Assembly (NCBI GenBank): GCA_947646735.1
Contig: CANTFK010000898.1
Coordinates: 186,001-250,000, forward strand
Direction: 5' to 3'
Length of the DNA stretch: 64,000 nucleotides
Source: Peronospora farinosa
Lineage: Eukaryota; Oomycota; Peronosporomycetes; Peronosporales; Peronosporaceae
The notes below the pieces were generated by a model. It was not told where the DNA came from, made no database searches, and worked only from the letters and a program-made list of their open reading frames with translations. Positions 11,124 through 22,389 of this stretch are shown here, in pieces. The translations under genes and the position numbers were made by a program. The first letter of the stretch is position 1. Each line of letters opens with the position of its first letter.

Positions 11124-12760
11124 TTACAGGATCATTTTAAGTGGGTCTTCCACCAGCTCCTTAAAGGAAGCTAGCCACTGCGCACCAACAGCGCCGTCAA
11201 TGACGCGATGGTCGCAAGCAAGCGTGGCGGTCATCATCTGCGCGTACTTATAAATCTGATCAGCGTTTGGGTCGTCGTTCGGCACCACCTTCTTCTCAAT
11301 TGCGCCTAGACCAAGCATGCACGACTGCTCCGGACGCACAATACCAGCCAGCGACTGCACGTCGAACTGGCCGACATTGGAGATCGTGAAGGTACCATTG
11401 GCTAAGTCGGCTGGCTCAAAGGTACCATCATTTGCTTTGGCCACAGCTACCTGCGTCTCTTTACGAATGTCATCCAAACCCTTGCGGTTCACCCGTGTAA
11501 GCACGGGGGCCACAACACCACCCGAAGCCGACGTCACCATCAGGTTTACATCCACGTCGTTAAACTGACGAATGAACGAGCCCTTCCAGCTCGAGTTGGC
11601 ATCTGGCACCTTGCGCATGGCAAGCGAAGCGGCGCGCACAATAAAGTCGTTCACGGAAATCTGTTCATCCTCACCACGGCCAGCGTTCAGGCGGGCACGC
11701 GCATCAAGGAGTTTGTCGAGCGTCAGGTTTGTCGACAGGTGGTAGTGCGGCACCTCCTGCTTCTGCTGCGTAAGCTGCTGGGCAATAGCCTGAGCCTCTG
11801 GACTGATCGGGTAGTCCGTGTAGTTGGTAGTAGCGGTGGCGGCAGTGGCAGCCGGGGATGATGCATTAGCAACATCCTCCTTAACCGCAGCGGAAGCACC
11901 AGCAGCCAGGGCAGCCTCCACATCGGCCTTGATGACACGGCCGTTTGGACCAGAGCCGTTGATCACAGACAGTACAGCACCAGACTCACGGGCAATCTTT
12001 TTGGCGATGGGACTAGCAAACACACGTCCTGAAGCAGGTGGAGTAGCCGGAGCAGCGGAAGCCGTAGATGTTGTTGTGGAGACTGCAGCAGATGGAGCCA
12101 CTTCAACAGCGGGTGCAGCCGGAGCAGCGTTTTCATCAGGTGTAGCGTCAGCCGAAAAGTCCTTAAAAGCAGCAATGTCCTCTTCCTCCATCACAGTAAC
12201 AAAAATGGGTTTGCCCACGGCAACCTCACCAGATCCTGACTGGACCAAGATCTTGGCCAGATACGAGTCGTCCGTGGCCTCAAAATCAACGACGGCCTTG
12301 TCCGTCTCCACCTCACACACGACGTCACCGGCTGAGATGGGGTCACCTTCCTGCTTGTTCCATTTAGCAATAGTGCCCACCTCCATTGTAGGAGATAGGG
12401 CTGGCAGACCTACGACCTCATGGTCTGGTAGCGAGCTGAAAGTGCGTGCCGATATGACTACGGAAGCTTTATGGCGGGCTACAGTGGTGACTTGGTGCAA
12501 GTCAAAGAGAGCCACACGTTGCCACACATTCTTGTTGCGCAGAGCAGTCTGTTAACGGTGAACAAAGGTAGATAAACGTGCTAGTTTAGTCTCTAGGTCA
12601 AGTCTCCTTCTTTTCATGCTACTTAGTTGGATTCTAAAGCCATCACGAGCCATTTTGACAGGCTAAGACTACATTTAGTAGCAAGATATATATAAAAAGT
12701 GTGTCTACTATAATAGTGGCTATTAGTTGCAGCTATGGGACGCACCTGGAAACGCTGCAT
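11124..12760 (-). CDS. DLAT: Dihydrolipoamide acetyltransferase (E2) of mitochondrial pyruvate dehydrogenase; two exons
   Basis: It transfers acetyl groups from lipoamide to CoA in the pyruvate dehydrogenase core in mitochondria. I reconstruct exon 1 as 12760-12746 (ATG plus four codons, MQRFQ) and exon 2 as 12548-11124, joined in phase 0 across a 197-bp GT-AG intron, giving 479 residues. The join gives a basic amphipathic start (MQRFQTALRNKN) suited to a mitochondrial presequence. Without it no in-frame ATG is available. Domains: one lipoyl domain with lysine in VETDKAVVDF (about residue 89), an Ala/Pro linker, an E3-binding domain (about 180-219), and the acyltransferase domain to the end with the catalytic DHRVIDGAVG box. 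One lipoyl domain is as in fungi. The intact DHRxxxG box separates it from the E3-binding protein X. Confidence 0.9.
12549..12745 (-). other. Predicted phase-0 intron of DLAT
   Basis: On the minus strand it begins GTGCGT right after ATGCAGCGTTTCCAG and ends TTAACAG right before ACTGCTCTGCGC. Splicing removes stops and joins the only nearby ATG to the conserved frame. Confidence 0.7.
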
Positions 12761-13131
12761 GGTCACCAATCTATGGTTGTATTTAGGTGTTCGGGGCGCG
12801 TTTAATTATGTTTTGGTGCTTGGGTGGTGGCCCCCTCGAACGTGTGGAATACCGAAAGTATACAAAGATTAAGTGAAGATACCCGCTTTTTGACGCATTA
12901 TTTAGTACGTTAATACGCGGCTATTGGATATCTTTTAATGAATTTTGACCAATCTTATAATGCATTAATAGACTGAAGTGGTGTACACGAACTAATGAAC
13001 GCCTTAAAGAGTAGGTCACAACCGAAGGAGCAAAAGTAAAAGCATGACTTTTCAATATGTACATTTAGTTATCAACCAACCTACGGATCTATGCTGTGCC
13101 GCCCGTCGTTCTGTCACCTTTAAAGAGCAAT
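12761..13131. other. Intergenic region upstream of DLAT
   Basis: This 371-bp AT-rich stretch should hold the DLAT promoter and the 3' end of the NAD-GDH gene. No specific motif was identified with confidence. Confidence 0.4.
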
Positions 13132-16100
13132 TTACTTGCCGCCAATGAGTTTCTCGATGAATTCGTAGAACGAGAACTCGGGAGCGCCGAGGCCGACGCT
13201 GTAGATGAAGCGGCTCGCAAGTTGCGACGCGAAAAAAGCACGCGTGTAACTTTCCGGCAAGCGCTTTAGGAGCTCCTCTTTTGAGGTCTTGAGCAAAAGA
13301 ATTTTGGGAAAGCCGTCCTCGAAGATCTTCTCGCGCAGCAGCGCGTTTTCCCAGAGTGTCGAGTGCTGGATCTTGGCACTTAGGTCCGTAATACGCTCAC
13401 TGAGCTGATTTGTCAGCACTGAGTAGTACGTGCCCGAGCGCTCGTGTTCACGCCAGATGCACTCGAACTCCCGCTGGGCATTTAAATCGATACGCTTCTG
13501 CACTTCGCTTACATAATCAGCGTAGAAAGCTGGGCGCTTGCCGGTGGCTTCGTCAACCTGCATGTGCTCAGCAAACTCCTCATCCGTCATGGAAAGAGCA
13601 GCCAGCACCTCGAGAGACGACGAGGTGACACCACCCTTGTTGGCCGAAGCGTCCTTGAACAGGATCACACCGGCATCTTCGAGACGAGAACGGGCGTCTT
13701 GCGTGAAAAAGAGATTAGCGCCCTCCACGATGTACTTGAACCGGAGCGTGCGGCCATCTTCCCGGTACATGAACTGCTCGACGTTGTTGAGGTTTACGGC
13801 AGCCGGGCGACCACCACACGGCACGAAAAAGTCAGCCGTCAGGCTTGGGCGCAAGTGAAAGAAGTTACGGAACTCCGTGCCGTTCTCCACCACCTCGCCA
13901 TTGGGAAGTGTGACATCGTTGTGCGAGACGAGGACTGAATAGCCCTCCGAAGACAGCTTGCTTGTGTCGAAACCCGAGATAGGGCTACGCTCGTCTGCAA
14001 GCTTTACAAGGTGCTCGCGGTCGATGCCCTTGGGATCATACAATACACCCGAACCGTCCACGATAGCGATGGTCTCCTCTTGCGGGCTCATCTTAATTTC
14101 GTTGCTACCAAGGTCACCGTCAGGACCACCTGTCTGTACTTTGGTGATAGGCGCTTGAAGTTGCAGCTTGCGCTGGATACCAATTACGTACTCGCGTACA
14201 CTATGGGTGGTCATGCCATACACGTCGTGCGGAATACCACCACGCGAAGCCGACTTGCCCGTCGTAATGGCTTTCCAGTACAAGTAGCCACGCTTCTTGG
14301 CATGCGAGCTGGCCCAGTCCATGAGGTGTGCCGTACCCTCATCGGGACCCAGAAACAGAATATCCTCTTCAGGCTCCTTCATGAGCATGAGATCGAGCAC
14401 GGCGTCAATGTACTTGCGGAAAGCAACATCCGCCTTGTCCTGGTGAGCCTGGTTGAGCAGCACAACACCCTTGGAACCACCCTCCGGGATGTCCTTGTTC
14501 TTACGGTGCTGCGTCGAGGCGAGGCCGTAGCACTCGTCAAAGAGTGACGAAGCATTGTTCAGGTACACTTGGGCATGCGAGGAGCGAATCATTCGGATTC
14601 CACCACGAGCAACGTCGAGGAAGCGAACGTGGAAGCCACGGAACTCCGAGCCAATGACGTAGATAACGGCGTAGGGTTCATCCGGGAATTCCGTCTTGCT
14701 CAGAAACTTACCGTCAAGGCGAAAGGCAAGAGCAGCCTTGTCGTTGGCAAAGAAGTTGGTCTTCTTGATGTGCTTGTTAAACACGTGGAACAAAGAAAAG
14801 ATCTGCAAGGCCTGCTCGGCCACAATAGACTTGCGCAATGTCGAAAGCGTAGCGCCAATGTTTACTTCGGCACGCTTTCTGTCCTTTGTTGGTTCGTGCA
14901 GGGCCTGGAACTCCGCGTAAAGAATCTTGACAATCTCAGCCGAGCTTAGAATATGGTCCAGAATCTGTGACTCTGTGTACGTATTGAGTTTCATGGTGGA
15001 GCGGAGCTGCTCCAGACGAGCAAACGCGTTCGGGTCGCGGTCACGTAGCGACTTGCTCACAATGGCAAATGACTCGGGCAGTCGATGCATGAAATGAAAC
15101 GTAAACTTCCAAGCTGCGTACGCGTAAGCAATCTGCTGTGGTGTTAACAAACCATCCGTGAGCATGGGAGTGAGCGACGTGCGAGGCAGCGTAAAGTGCA
15201 TTGAGGCGTCGTTCACAACGGCACTGAGACGGTCATTAAACGACCCTTTACCGGCTGCAGGTTTATCAAGCATTTGCAGGTAAAAGGTGTAGATGACGAT
15301 ACCATTGGCGAAAAACTCGGCGTACTTGCGTTGTGAGAACAGGCCGTGCTGACGGTAGACGTCGGCGATACTGGAAAAGTATGAGTGCGTAGCACCGCTA
15401 CGATAGGCAATAGCAAGACGAGCCATCTTGGAACCATCTGACTCAGTCCAGACCTCAGAATGAAAAGCAGGGGTCATTTGAGCCATGGCTTTAATGATGC
15501 ACTCTTGGTAAACTTCTTTAAGGTGTGGACCAGAGCGTTCAAGGAATACCTTGTCAGCCACTTTATTGATGTCGGTCTCGGTTTCGCTCACATTGGGATC
15601 TGCAAAGATCGGTTCTTGTAAGAAGTACATGCGTACGTGGTAAGGTACAGAAAGGGGGTCGAGGACACCACTAGAACGGTAGCATTGCATCCGATAGGTA
15701 CGTCTCTTGGTAGCTTCTGTTTTTTCCAAGTATTGATAACCGGCTTTGACACCGTCACCAATGACACCACTAGAGCCACTGAAATAGTGTTTCTCAAGAC
15801 GACGTTCCAGTACTTCAGTCTCCGTGATACCAGCATCATAACGAGCAGCACGACGACTGGGCTCATTGGTACTGCCCACGACGTTACTTAGCACAGAGAA
15901 GAAAGCTCCATTGTCGTCTTCTTGCTCGAGTTTGACATCAGGGCGATTCGAGGCTTTGGACATGAGCTTGGCAGCAATAAGACTCTTGATATGGTGTGCG
16001 ATAACTTGTGGTGACTGGCCCATAAAGTAGAATTCGTGGATACCCAATGGACCGTAGAACCACTCAACCTCATTGGTCACAGTGTCTTCGTTAAAGACTT

Positions 16101-16188
16101 TACTTGAATGAATCAGTGCTTTGACTTCTTCCATTTGACTTGACATGTCGATCTTAGAGGTCACGGGTGAAATTTCTTGAGTTCTCAT
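13132..16188 (-). CDS. GDH2: NAD-specific glutamate dehydrogenase, large (about 115 kDa) type
   Basis: It deaminates glutamate to 2-oxoglutarate with NAD, feeding amino-acid carbon into the TCA cycle. The frame extends to 16248 only with a GTG codon. The first ATG is 16188 (MRTQEISPV), giving 1018 residues, close to the roughly 1050-1100 of fungal large NAD-GDHs. A long N-terminal regulatory region precedes the catalytic part. In the latter I see GGSKGVVLLN, GPDEGTAHLMDWAS, a glycine-rich TTGKSASRGGIPHDVYGMTT and a nucleotide-binding GGPDGDLGSNE. No frameshift was seen. A mitochondrial presequence is not obvious, and an upstream intron adding one cannot be excluded. It is divergent from the uL29m gene. 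Confidence 0.92.
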   Translation of the reverse strand: MRTQEISPVTSKIDMSSQMEEVKALIHSSKVFNEDTVTNEVEWFYGPLGIHEFYFMGQSPQVIAHHIKSLIAAKLMSKASNRPDVKLEQEDDNGAFFSVLSNVVGSTNEPSRRAARYDAGITETEVLERRLEKHYFSGSSGVIGDGVKAGYQYLEKTEATKRRTYRMQCYRSSGVLDPLSVPYHVRMYFLQEPIFADPNVSETETDINKVADKVFLERSGPHLKEVYQECIIKAMAQMTPAFHSEVWTESDGSKMARLAIAYRSGATHSYFSSIADVYRQHGLFSQRKYAEFFANGIVIYTFYLQMLDKPAAGKGSFNDRLSAVVNDASMHFTLPRTSLTPMLTDGLLTPQQIAYAYAAWKFTFHFMHRLPESFAIVSKSLRDRDPNAFARLEQLRSTMKLNTYTESQILDHILSSAEIVKILYAEFQALHEPTKDRKRAEVNIGATLSTLRKSIVAEQALQIFSLFHVFNKHIKKTNFFANDKAALAFRLDGKFLSKTEFPDEPYAVIYVIGSEFRGFHVRFLDVARGGIRMIRSSHAQVYLNNASSLFDECYGLASTQHRKNKDIPEGGSKGVVLLNQAHQDKADVAFRKYIDAVLDLMLMKEPEEDILFLGPDEGTAHLMDWASSHAKKRGYLYWKAITTGKSASRGGIPHDVYGMTTHSVREYVIGIQRKLQLQAPITKVQTGGPDGDLGSNEIKMSPQEETIAIVDGSGVLYDPKGIDREHLVKLADERSPISGFDTSKLSSEGYSVLVSHNDVTLPNGEVVENGTEFRNFFHLRPSLTADFFVPCGGRPAAVNLNNVEQFMYREDGRTLRFKYIVEGANLFFTQDARSRLEDAGVILFKDASANKGGVTSSSLEVLAALSMTDEEFAEHMQVDEATGKRPAFYADYVSEVQKRIDLNAQREFECIWREHERSGTYYSVLTNQLSERITDLSAKIQHSTLWENALLREKIFEDGFPKILLLKTSKEELLKRLPESYTRAFFASQLASRFIYSVGLGAPEFSFYEFIEKLIGGK

Positions 16189-17572
16189 AGCGATAGAAAG
16201 CGAGAATTGCGACTGATAAAACGTTGACTTTAAAGTGACACGAAGCACGCAAAAAGGGGAATGGAATAAAGTGATTCCAAGTGCGTGGCCAATGGCTCAA
16301 ATAGTGACCGGTGCGTGCGTCATTCTATGAGCCAAATCCCTCCATAAGAGCAGCTGCTAGTGGGAACTTCAACAGCAACCGCGTCGACAGCGTCGACAAA
16401 CACCAATCGGGAACAATTGGTGCAAATGACTTGACGTTTGTAAGCGGCTTCGCCTGTCACATGCAGGAGTGTGATGAACAATCGTCATCGCGCGCAAAGA
16501 AAAGCCTTTCTGCTAGCGGCTCTAAAATTTGTGACCAGTAGCCGCTGCGTCATGATACCTCAAAAGGAGGCATAGCTATTATACGATAGAAGACGGCGTA
16601 TATCTTGTTGCCGTCTGTATGATGCATGTTCACCTTAATGTTGCAATATTTGGGATCCAAAAGTGTGGCCGAACTACAACGATTTGGCTAATTACCTTTT
16701 CGAAATGCCACGTCACACGCGTTGAACAACGTTGTACTGCACATTGAACTCAACATTTGGTGTTGACCGCTCGCGTGTGACTTGGCTCGTAATACTCGGC
16801 AACGTATCCCTGCTTAAAGTACCTGCAAATACTATGTGCTACTAAAATATGACGTAAACGCCAGCGATTGGAGGCTGCCATGCCGTCTGTACATGTATCA
16901 TATCCGGCGGCGGAACTTGAACACATGCTGGAACACGAGATCACTTTTCAACGTGCAAGCATCTTTAGTCTGGTGACTGATTGTAAAAGCTGACGTGATG
17001 CCAGTGACAGACTGGGCTGATAGCTCGCCGATTGATCTCCGCTGGCCTTCCCCGAAGAGTATGTACGAGTATAACATTCATTTTTGACACGCGTAGAGCT
17101 ATGTGGAGCAGACAAAGACAGCATCACGTTGCAGCAAGCTTCACACGCACTAAAATAACATGTATAGGCTCTGGGTAGACGCTAAAACGTTTTGCAACTT
17201 GAATCTCGGAGGATTTCGGTTTAAAACGAGCACAAGATGGCTACGATGTTGACATTTGCAAATAAGTAGATCCAGGACGATCAAATTTGGGCAAAGCAAT
17301 TGGCTCTGTCGCTAAAGATGTCATGACCAAAAAATGAAATGTCTTACTCTATAAATTATAGTCATGTTTTAGTAAGGCAAACGCTGTCACCTCGTTTAAT
17401 AATCCATTCATTATCATACTCATTATAGCAATCTCTCTCTCTACATGTCTGTCAGTTCATTCATAGCTGTGTTAAGTGCGATCAGATATTAAAATTGACG
17501 CTGATCGTACTTAACACCGTCACTAGCATACCTGTGGTCGTCAAGAATCCCCACATATTAGCGCCTTCTAAA
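16189..17572. other. Shared upstream region of NAD-GDH and uL29m genes
   Basis: This 1.4-kb region lies between divergent genes. No coding frame has features of a protein. A pyrimidine-TCA motif (TTCATTCA, 17456-17463) about 110 bp upstream of the uL29m start resembles the oomycete initiator consensus, but such short motifs are common by chance. Confidence 0.35.
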
Positions 17573-18007
17573 ATGTCGTTTCAGCTGCGTCGACTTTTTG
17601 GCGGCTTGCGTGTCAATGCGGGACAGACGGCACGTCGTGGTCTTGAGGACTTTTTTCCAGTGCAAAAGATAGCGGGTGAAGGTGCCAAGGTTAGTAGCCT
17701 TACGCAAGTACCAGCCAGCGTAGGATCCAAGCAGGTGGCGGTGGGCGGCGACTGGAAGGCCTGGATGCTGCGTGAGAAGAGCACTGAGGACCTTCACAAG
17801 CTCTGGTTTGTACTACTAAAGGAACGCAATGCACTACTTACGGAACTACAGCACTGTCGTGCCAAGAACTTGGCCATGTCGAACCCCTCACGACGGACGA
17901 AGGTAAAGAAGTCGATGGCTCGGATCAAATTGGTACTGCACGAACGCAGTCAGATCTACCGGGCCAATCAGCAAAAGAAGGTGGTTGAGGAGGCTCTGGA
18001 GAAGTAG
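17573..18007 (+). CDS. MRPL47: Mitochondrial large-subunit ribosomal protein uL29m (MRPL47-like)
   Basis: A 144-residue protein of the mitochondrial ribosome near the exit tunnel. The longer frame opens at a TTG. The first ATG (17573, MSFQLRRLFGGLRVNAG) gives a basic, Ser/Arg-rich mitochondrial targeting sequence. The conserved uL29 core is visible as AWMLREKSTEDLHKLWFVLL followed by KERNALLTELQHCRAK and a basic C-terminal helix (RTKVKKSMARIKLVLHER). In the mitochondrial family the W..R.KS.EDLHKLW motif is diagnostic. The gene is intronless and uninterrupted. Confidence 0.88.
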   Translation: MSFQLRRLFGGLRVNAGQTARRGLEDFFPVQKIAGEGAKVSSLTQVPASVGSKQVAVGGDWKAWMLREKSTEDLHKLWFVLLKERNALLTELQHCRAKNLAMSNPSRRTKVKKSMARIKLVLHERSQIYRANQQKKVVEEALEK

Positions 18008-18404
18008 TTAAAGAGAAAAAGGAGAAATACAATTACCCAAGGGTGGCGAGGGAGCTTATCGTGTAAACTTGTATTGGTGTCTAACTAACGACTGTGAGTG
18101 TGAATTAGAAAGGAACTAACAGTTATTTTGGTGCGACCTCGCTTACAAAACTAGCACGAGATACTTCCCTATTGAGAGTGCTTTGTCTGAAGTCAACGAC
18201 CAACTTCACAATGTATATCCTATAGGTTGCCGTGCTTAAAGACGTTCCAAGAAAGTGCACTTAATACAGTGCGTTGTAGAATGTCATTTTACCCTGTCCT
18301 TCTTCTCTTACTTTAATCAGTCAGTCGATCACTTTAACGTGGAGGAAGAAAAGCACTTTGGTGCACTCCATAAAGCGCAGACAGATCATAGTTTAATCAA
18401 GGGA

Positions 18405-18860
18405 CTAGTTTGGCCTATCTTTCATCGCGTAGTCCACCAGTTCTTCTTTAAGCGATTGTAGATCTTCATGACAGTCGGTCGAGCAGACCGCAAAAATGTC
18501 TGCGGATTCTGCAGCTCGTTTCTTGTAAATGCAATGCAACTTGTCAATCACTAGTTTAAGCTCAGCTGGTCGAGTAGCCGTGAGTCTTTTCGTGTCAAGA
18601 GTTCATTAGTGATGGCAAGAGCACGTTTGGTAAAGCTCGATTCAACACCCCTTGCGTGCAAAAAAGGTAGACGATAATGCTTGACAAAGTGCTGGAAGAT
18701 TGCTCATTACGACGATCACGGCATTCAAAGTCCAATATGTTGCCAAGATTCTGCGGTCCCGCAAGTTCTCGTTGTTGCTGTCGAATGACACTTTTTTAGA
18801 GCTTTCGGATATCCCTTCTTATTGCCATTCAACTCACAACAAAGCTCGGTAGTGCCAATT
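18405..18860 (-). pseudogene. Decayed gene of unknown function
   Basis: Reading the minus strand, three adjacent segments in different frames look coding: one around 18780-18690 (GPQNLGNILDFECRDRRNEQ), one around 18670-18560 (LPFLHARGVESSFTKRALAI) and one from 18570 to the stop at 18405 (ELKLVIDKLHCIYKKRAAES and onward). They run in one direction with small shifts, as in a gene with frameshifts or very short introns. I do not recognise the family. It lies downstream of the TPR-HSP70 gene in the same orientation. Confidence 0.4.
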
Positions 18861-19287
18861 GAATCCCGAGCTAGCAGACATATGGCTCGGTTGACTGGAT
18901 GATTTTTGTTTCGGCTCGCCGGCATTCTCGCTTCGCGAGAGCTCGAAGTTGCTGGCGATGGTTACGTCTGCTTGCTGGAACGTCACTCGATTGCGTTGTA
19001 AACACAAGCTGGTGATGCAAATGCTGCTCAATTTTTATTGCTAGAGGCGCTCCCACGTGACGGCTTATTGGACACCTCGTGGGTGATCACGGGCTATCTT
19101 TTCCTGGACCACTTCGAATTGTGCTGGCCTCTTCAGCTTGCACTTTGTTTGCTAAGTAATACAATCCCGCTGTATGTGCACAAGTGTTTAAACAGCAAGA
19201 CGTGAGTGACTAGTACGAGTAATGAGTAGCAAGCTTTGATTGAATATTCATCTGCACGCTGACTAAAAGCTAATGTAAGAGGCACAC

Positions 19288-21648
19288 TTAGAAGCGGACC
19301 ATACGCTCGAGCATACGCTTCTTGTCCTCGAGCTCACGGAGCGTGGCCTCTTCGTGGTCCTCGAGCCAGTCGCGAGCATCGCGGATGGCACTTTCGACAT
19401 TGGTGTCGCCCTTTTCACGAGCCATCTCAATAGCACGGTAAATGAACTGCTCGAGGTCATTGCGAGCTTCAATGCGGCGCAGCATCTCGGCGTCGTCCTT
19501 CTTGAATTTGTCGGCTTCGGCGACCATGCGGTCGATGTCCTCCTGGCTTAGCCGGCCACGGTTGTTCGAGATGGTAGTCTCGGCCTTGGCGCCCGTCTTC
19601 TTGTCACGGGCGGACACGTTCAGGATGCCGTTGGCGTCAATCTCGAACGTCACCTCGACCTGAGGCTCGCCACGCTTGGCGCGCTCTAAGCCAGAGATAT
19701 TGAATTCACCCAGCTTGTTGTTCGACTCAACGCACGCGCGCTCACCCTCATAGATACACACGTCCACAGACGTCTGGTAATCTTCTTCCGTCGTGTATAC
19801 ACGCGTCTTGCGCACGGGAATAGCCGTGTTACGCTTAATGAGAACTGACATGACCTTGCCCACCGTCTCAATACCGAGCGACAGCGGTGTCACGTCTACC
19901 AGCAGCAACGAGTTGGTGGCGTCGTTGCGGATACCGTCCAAGATAGCACCCTGCACGGCGGCACCGTAGGCCACGGCTTCATCCGGGTTGATCGATTTGG
20001 ACAGCTCCTTACCGCCAAACAGTGCAGACAACATGTTTTGCACCTTGGGGATACGGGTAGAACCACCGACCAGCACCAGCTCGGTCACGTCCTCAGGTTT
20101 CATCTTAGCATCCTCGAGCACCTTCAGCACCGTCTCCTCGCAGCGCTTGAACAGCTCCTCGTTGAGCGACTCAAACTTGGCTCGAGTCACTGTGGATGAA
20201 AAGTCTACTCCTTCGAACAGCGAGTCCACCTCCACCGATGCACTCGTCGTGGTCGACAACATGCGCTTAGCCGACTCGCAAGCCGTGCGTAGACGGCGCA
20301 TGGCACGGGCCGAGCTAGATGGGTCCATGTTGCGGTTCTTGCGCTTAAACTCGGTCAAAAGGTGCTCCACCATGTTGTTGTCAAAGTCCTCACCACCCAA
20401 GTGCGTGTCACCACCCGTAGACTTGACCTCAAAGATACCATTTTCGATCGAAAGGATTGATACATCAAAGGTACCACCACCCAAGTCAAAAATCAGCACA
20501 TTGCACACCTTTCCGTCCGTGCCAGCGTTCGTGTCTAGACCATAGGCAAGGGCAGCAGCCGTCGGTTCATTAATGATCCGTTTGACATCCAGACCAGCAA
20601 TAGAACCAGCATCTTTGGTAGATTGACGCTGTTGGTCATTGAAATAAGCAGGTACAGTAACAACAGCCTGTGAGATGGTCTGACCAAGAAAAGCTTCTGC
20701 TGTTTCCTTCATACGTAGTAGCACCATCGACGAGATCTCTTCAGGAGTAAAACTCTTCTTTTCTCCCTTGAACTCAACCTCAATCAGGACCTTATCATCG
20801 TCTCCTTCCTTAATGGTAAATGGAAAGTGTTTTGCATCTTTCTTGACCACTTCATCACTAAAGCTACGTCCAATGATACGTTTCGCATCAAACACCGTGT
20901 TCGTAGCATTACCAGCTGCTTGAATCTTAGCTGCTTCACCAATGAGACGTTCACTTTCATTAAATGCAACCCATGAAGGGGTCGTACGGTTTCCCTCACT
21001 ATTGGCTATGATCTCCACCTGACCATCTTTCCACACACCCACACAAGAGTACGTAGTACCAAGATCAATACCAATAACCTCCGAGAAGCCCTTCTCCGCT
21101 CTCTTAGCTCGTTCTTCCCGCTCTTTTCGAGCTTTGTTAATCTTCTCTTCAATCTCCATACGCTTCATTTTACGCGTTGCTTCATCCATTTCAACGCCAC
21201 TAATTTCTTCATCCTGCACTTGCTGAGCAGCTTGAGCTTGTGTAAGACCAGCTTGCAGAGCCTTGTTCCCCTTTTCAACTGTCAGTCCTTGAGTATAAGC
21301 AGTAATTGCCTTTGCATAGTTCTTAATGTAGAAATGAGCAGCTCCAAGACGTGCATAACCTTTGGCAAACTTGGGATCCAATTCAATGCATGACTTGGCA
21401 TCTTGCATGGACGGAGTTGCTTGACCAGCTGACAAATAAGCAGCTGAACGATTGGAATAGTAAATCACGTTGGTAGGTTCGTATGCAATGGCCGTTGTGA
21501 ATTCTTTAATCGCCGTCGCGTGATCACCTGAAGCAAAAGCGGTATTTCCACGTTCTTTGGCTTCCACACCAAGTTTAGTACGTTCTTCCACAGCGACATT
21601 TGCATAGACATCCTTGGTGGTCTTACGGGTACGACGTTTAGGGGCCAT
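19288..21648 (-). CDS. TPR-HSP70 fusion chaperone
   Basis: One uninterrupted 786-residue frame from ATG 21648. Residues about 24-140 are three TPR repeats of the Hop/Sti1 type. All five residues of the carboxylate clamp that binds EEVD tails are present: K31, N35, N66, K96 and R100. A charged helical linker (about 150-187, [20 protein letters not shown]) leads into a complete HSP70: [15 protein letters not shown] at 193, [11 protein letters not shown] and GGSTRIPKV in the ATPase, then the substrate-binding domain and a lid. The chain stops soon after the lid (LERMVRF) without the Gly-rich EEVD tail of cytosolic HSP70. HSP70 and TPR cochaperones are normally separate proteins. A client-transfer hub bound to HSP90 or HSP70 tails is my inference. 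Confidence 0.9.
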   Translation of the reverse strand: MAPKRRTRKTTKDVYANVAVEERTKLGVEAKERGNTAFASGDHATAIKEFTTAIAYEPTNVIYYSNRSAAYLSAGQATPSMQDAKSCIELDPKFAKGYARLGAAHFYIKNYAKAITAYTQGLTVEKGNKALQAGLTQAQAAQQVQDEEISGVEMDEATRKMKRMEIEEKINKARKEREERAKRAEKGFSEVIGIDLGTTYSCVGVWKDGQVEIIANSEGNRTTPSWVAFNESERLIGEAAKIQAAGNATNTVFDAKRIIGRSFSDEVVKKDAKHFPFTIKEGDDDKVLIEVEFKGEKKSFTPEEISSMVLLRMKETAEAFLGQTISQAVVTVPAYFNDQQRQSTKDAGSIAGLDVKRIINEPTAAALAYGLDTNAGTDGKVCNVLIFDLGGGTFDVSILSIENGIFEVKSTGGDTHLGGEDFDNNMVEHLLTEFKRKNRNMDPSSSARAMRRLRTACESAKRMLSTTTSASVEVDSLFEGVDFSSTVTRAKFESLNEELFKRCEETVLKVLEDAKMKPEDVTELVLVGGSTRIPKVQNMLSALFGGKELSKSINPDEAVAYGAAVQGAILDGIRNDATNSLLLVDVTPLSLGIETVGKVMSVLIKRNTAIPVRKTRVYTTEEDYQTSVDVCIYEGERACVESNNKLGEFNISGLERAKRGEPQVEVTFEIDANGILNVSARDKKTGAKAETTISNNRGRLSQEDIDRMVAEADKFKKDDAEMLRRIEARNDLEQFIYRAIEMAREKGDTNVESAIRDARDWLEDHEEATLRELEDKKRMLERMVRF

Positions 21649-22389
21649 TGAGACGATTGGGACAATAACAAGAGATGACAGAGAGAGACACTTGTCTGCG
21701 AGTTGGAAAATGACGTCGATATCATTGAGAGGAGGAGGGAGGAGCTACGAGCGCTAAGAGCCAACCGAGTACAGTTGATGATTAAGGGGAAAATTGGGTC
21801 AAGTATCTTTTTTAAGGAATAAATAAGGTTAATGTTTGTACTTAACTTACCCATTGTGGAATTAGACGTCTTTAATGCGATTGTCATCTTGCAACATACT
21901 CATATAAAAGACCTATTTCAAAACGGGCTTTGAGCTCTGCTGACCAGTAATTTTCGCAATAGACTAAAAGAGGACAGGCAGGGTCTGAATCTGATTCCGT
22001 CTTGAAGATCAAAGGAGGACAGATTACAGCTTTTCCAAGTCACATGTAGTTCATTTATTGCTGCGTCTTTTAACGAGTATTTGTTACTATTGCTGTTCCT
22101 ATTAAATTGGTCAAAAAAGACCTCGGCTTTGTTCTTTGACCATTTGCTGGCATGCAATTGCAGCTAATCAATCGTTTGATTAAAAGTTGTCCCTGCCAAT
22201 TGCATTCTTACAGAATTGCGTTAAATTTGCTTACAAGCATAATTACTGAAAGCCGAGACTGGAAGTTCGAGCTGCAGACCGGTATTTGTCAAAATCAAGC
22301 TTGGTATTTGTAATACCGGTATACCAGTACTATGCATCCTGTAGCCACAAAAATCCTTAACTTTTGATATTATCCATTAATCGGATCGA
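21649..22389. other. Divergent promoter region, TPR-HSP70 and NAA30
   Basis: This 741-bp AT-rich stretch lies between divergent start codons. I found no convincing heat-shock element (repeated nGAAn blocks) and no coding frame. Confidence 0.4.

Noticed and set aside
11824..12555. Plus-strand 243-codon frame opposite DLAT
   Set aside because: It is an Ala/Thr-rich mirror of the GC-rich E2 linker and lipoyl coding sequence, with no independent signal.
13410..15891. Several plus-strand frames opposite NAD-GDH
   Set aside because: They are shadows of a well-conserved gene on the other strand, and none has a domain or a plausible start context.
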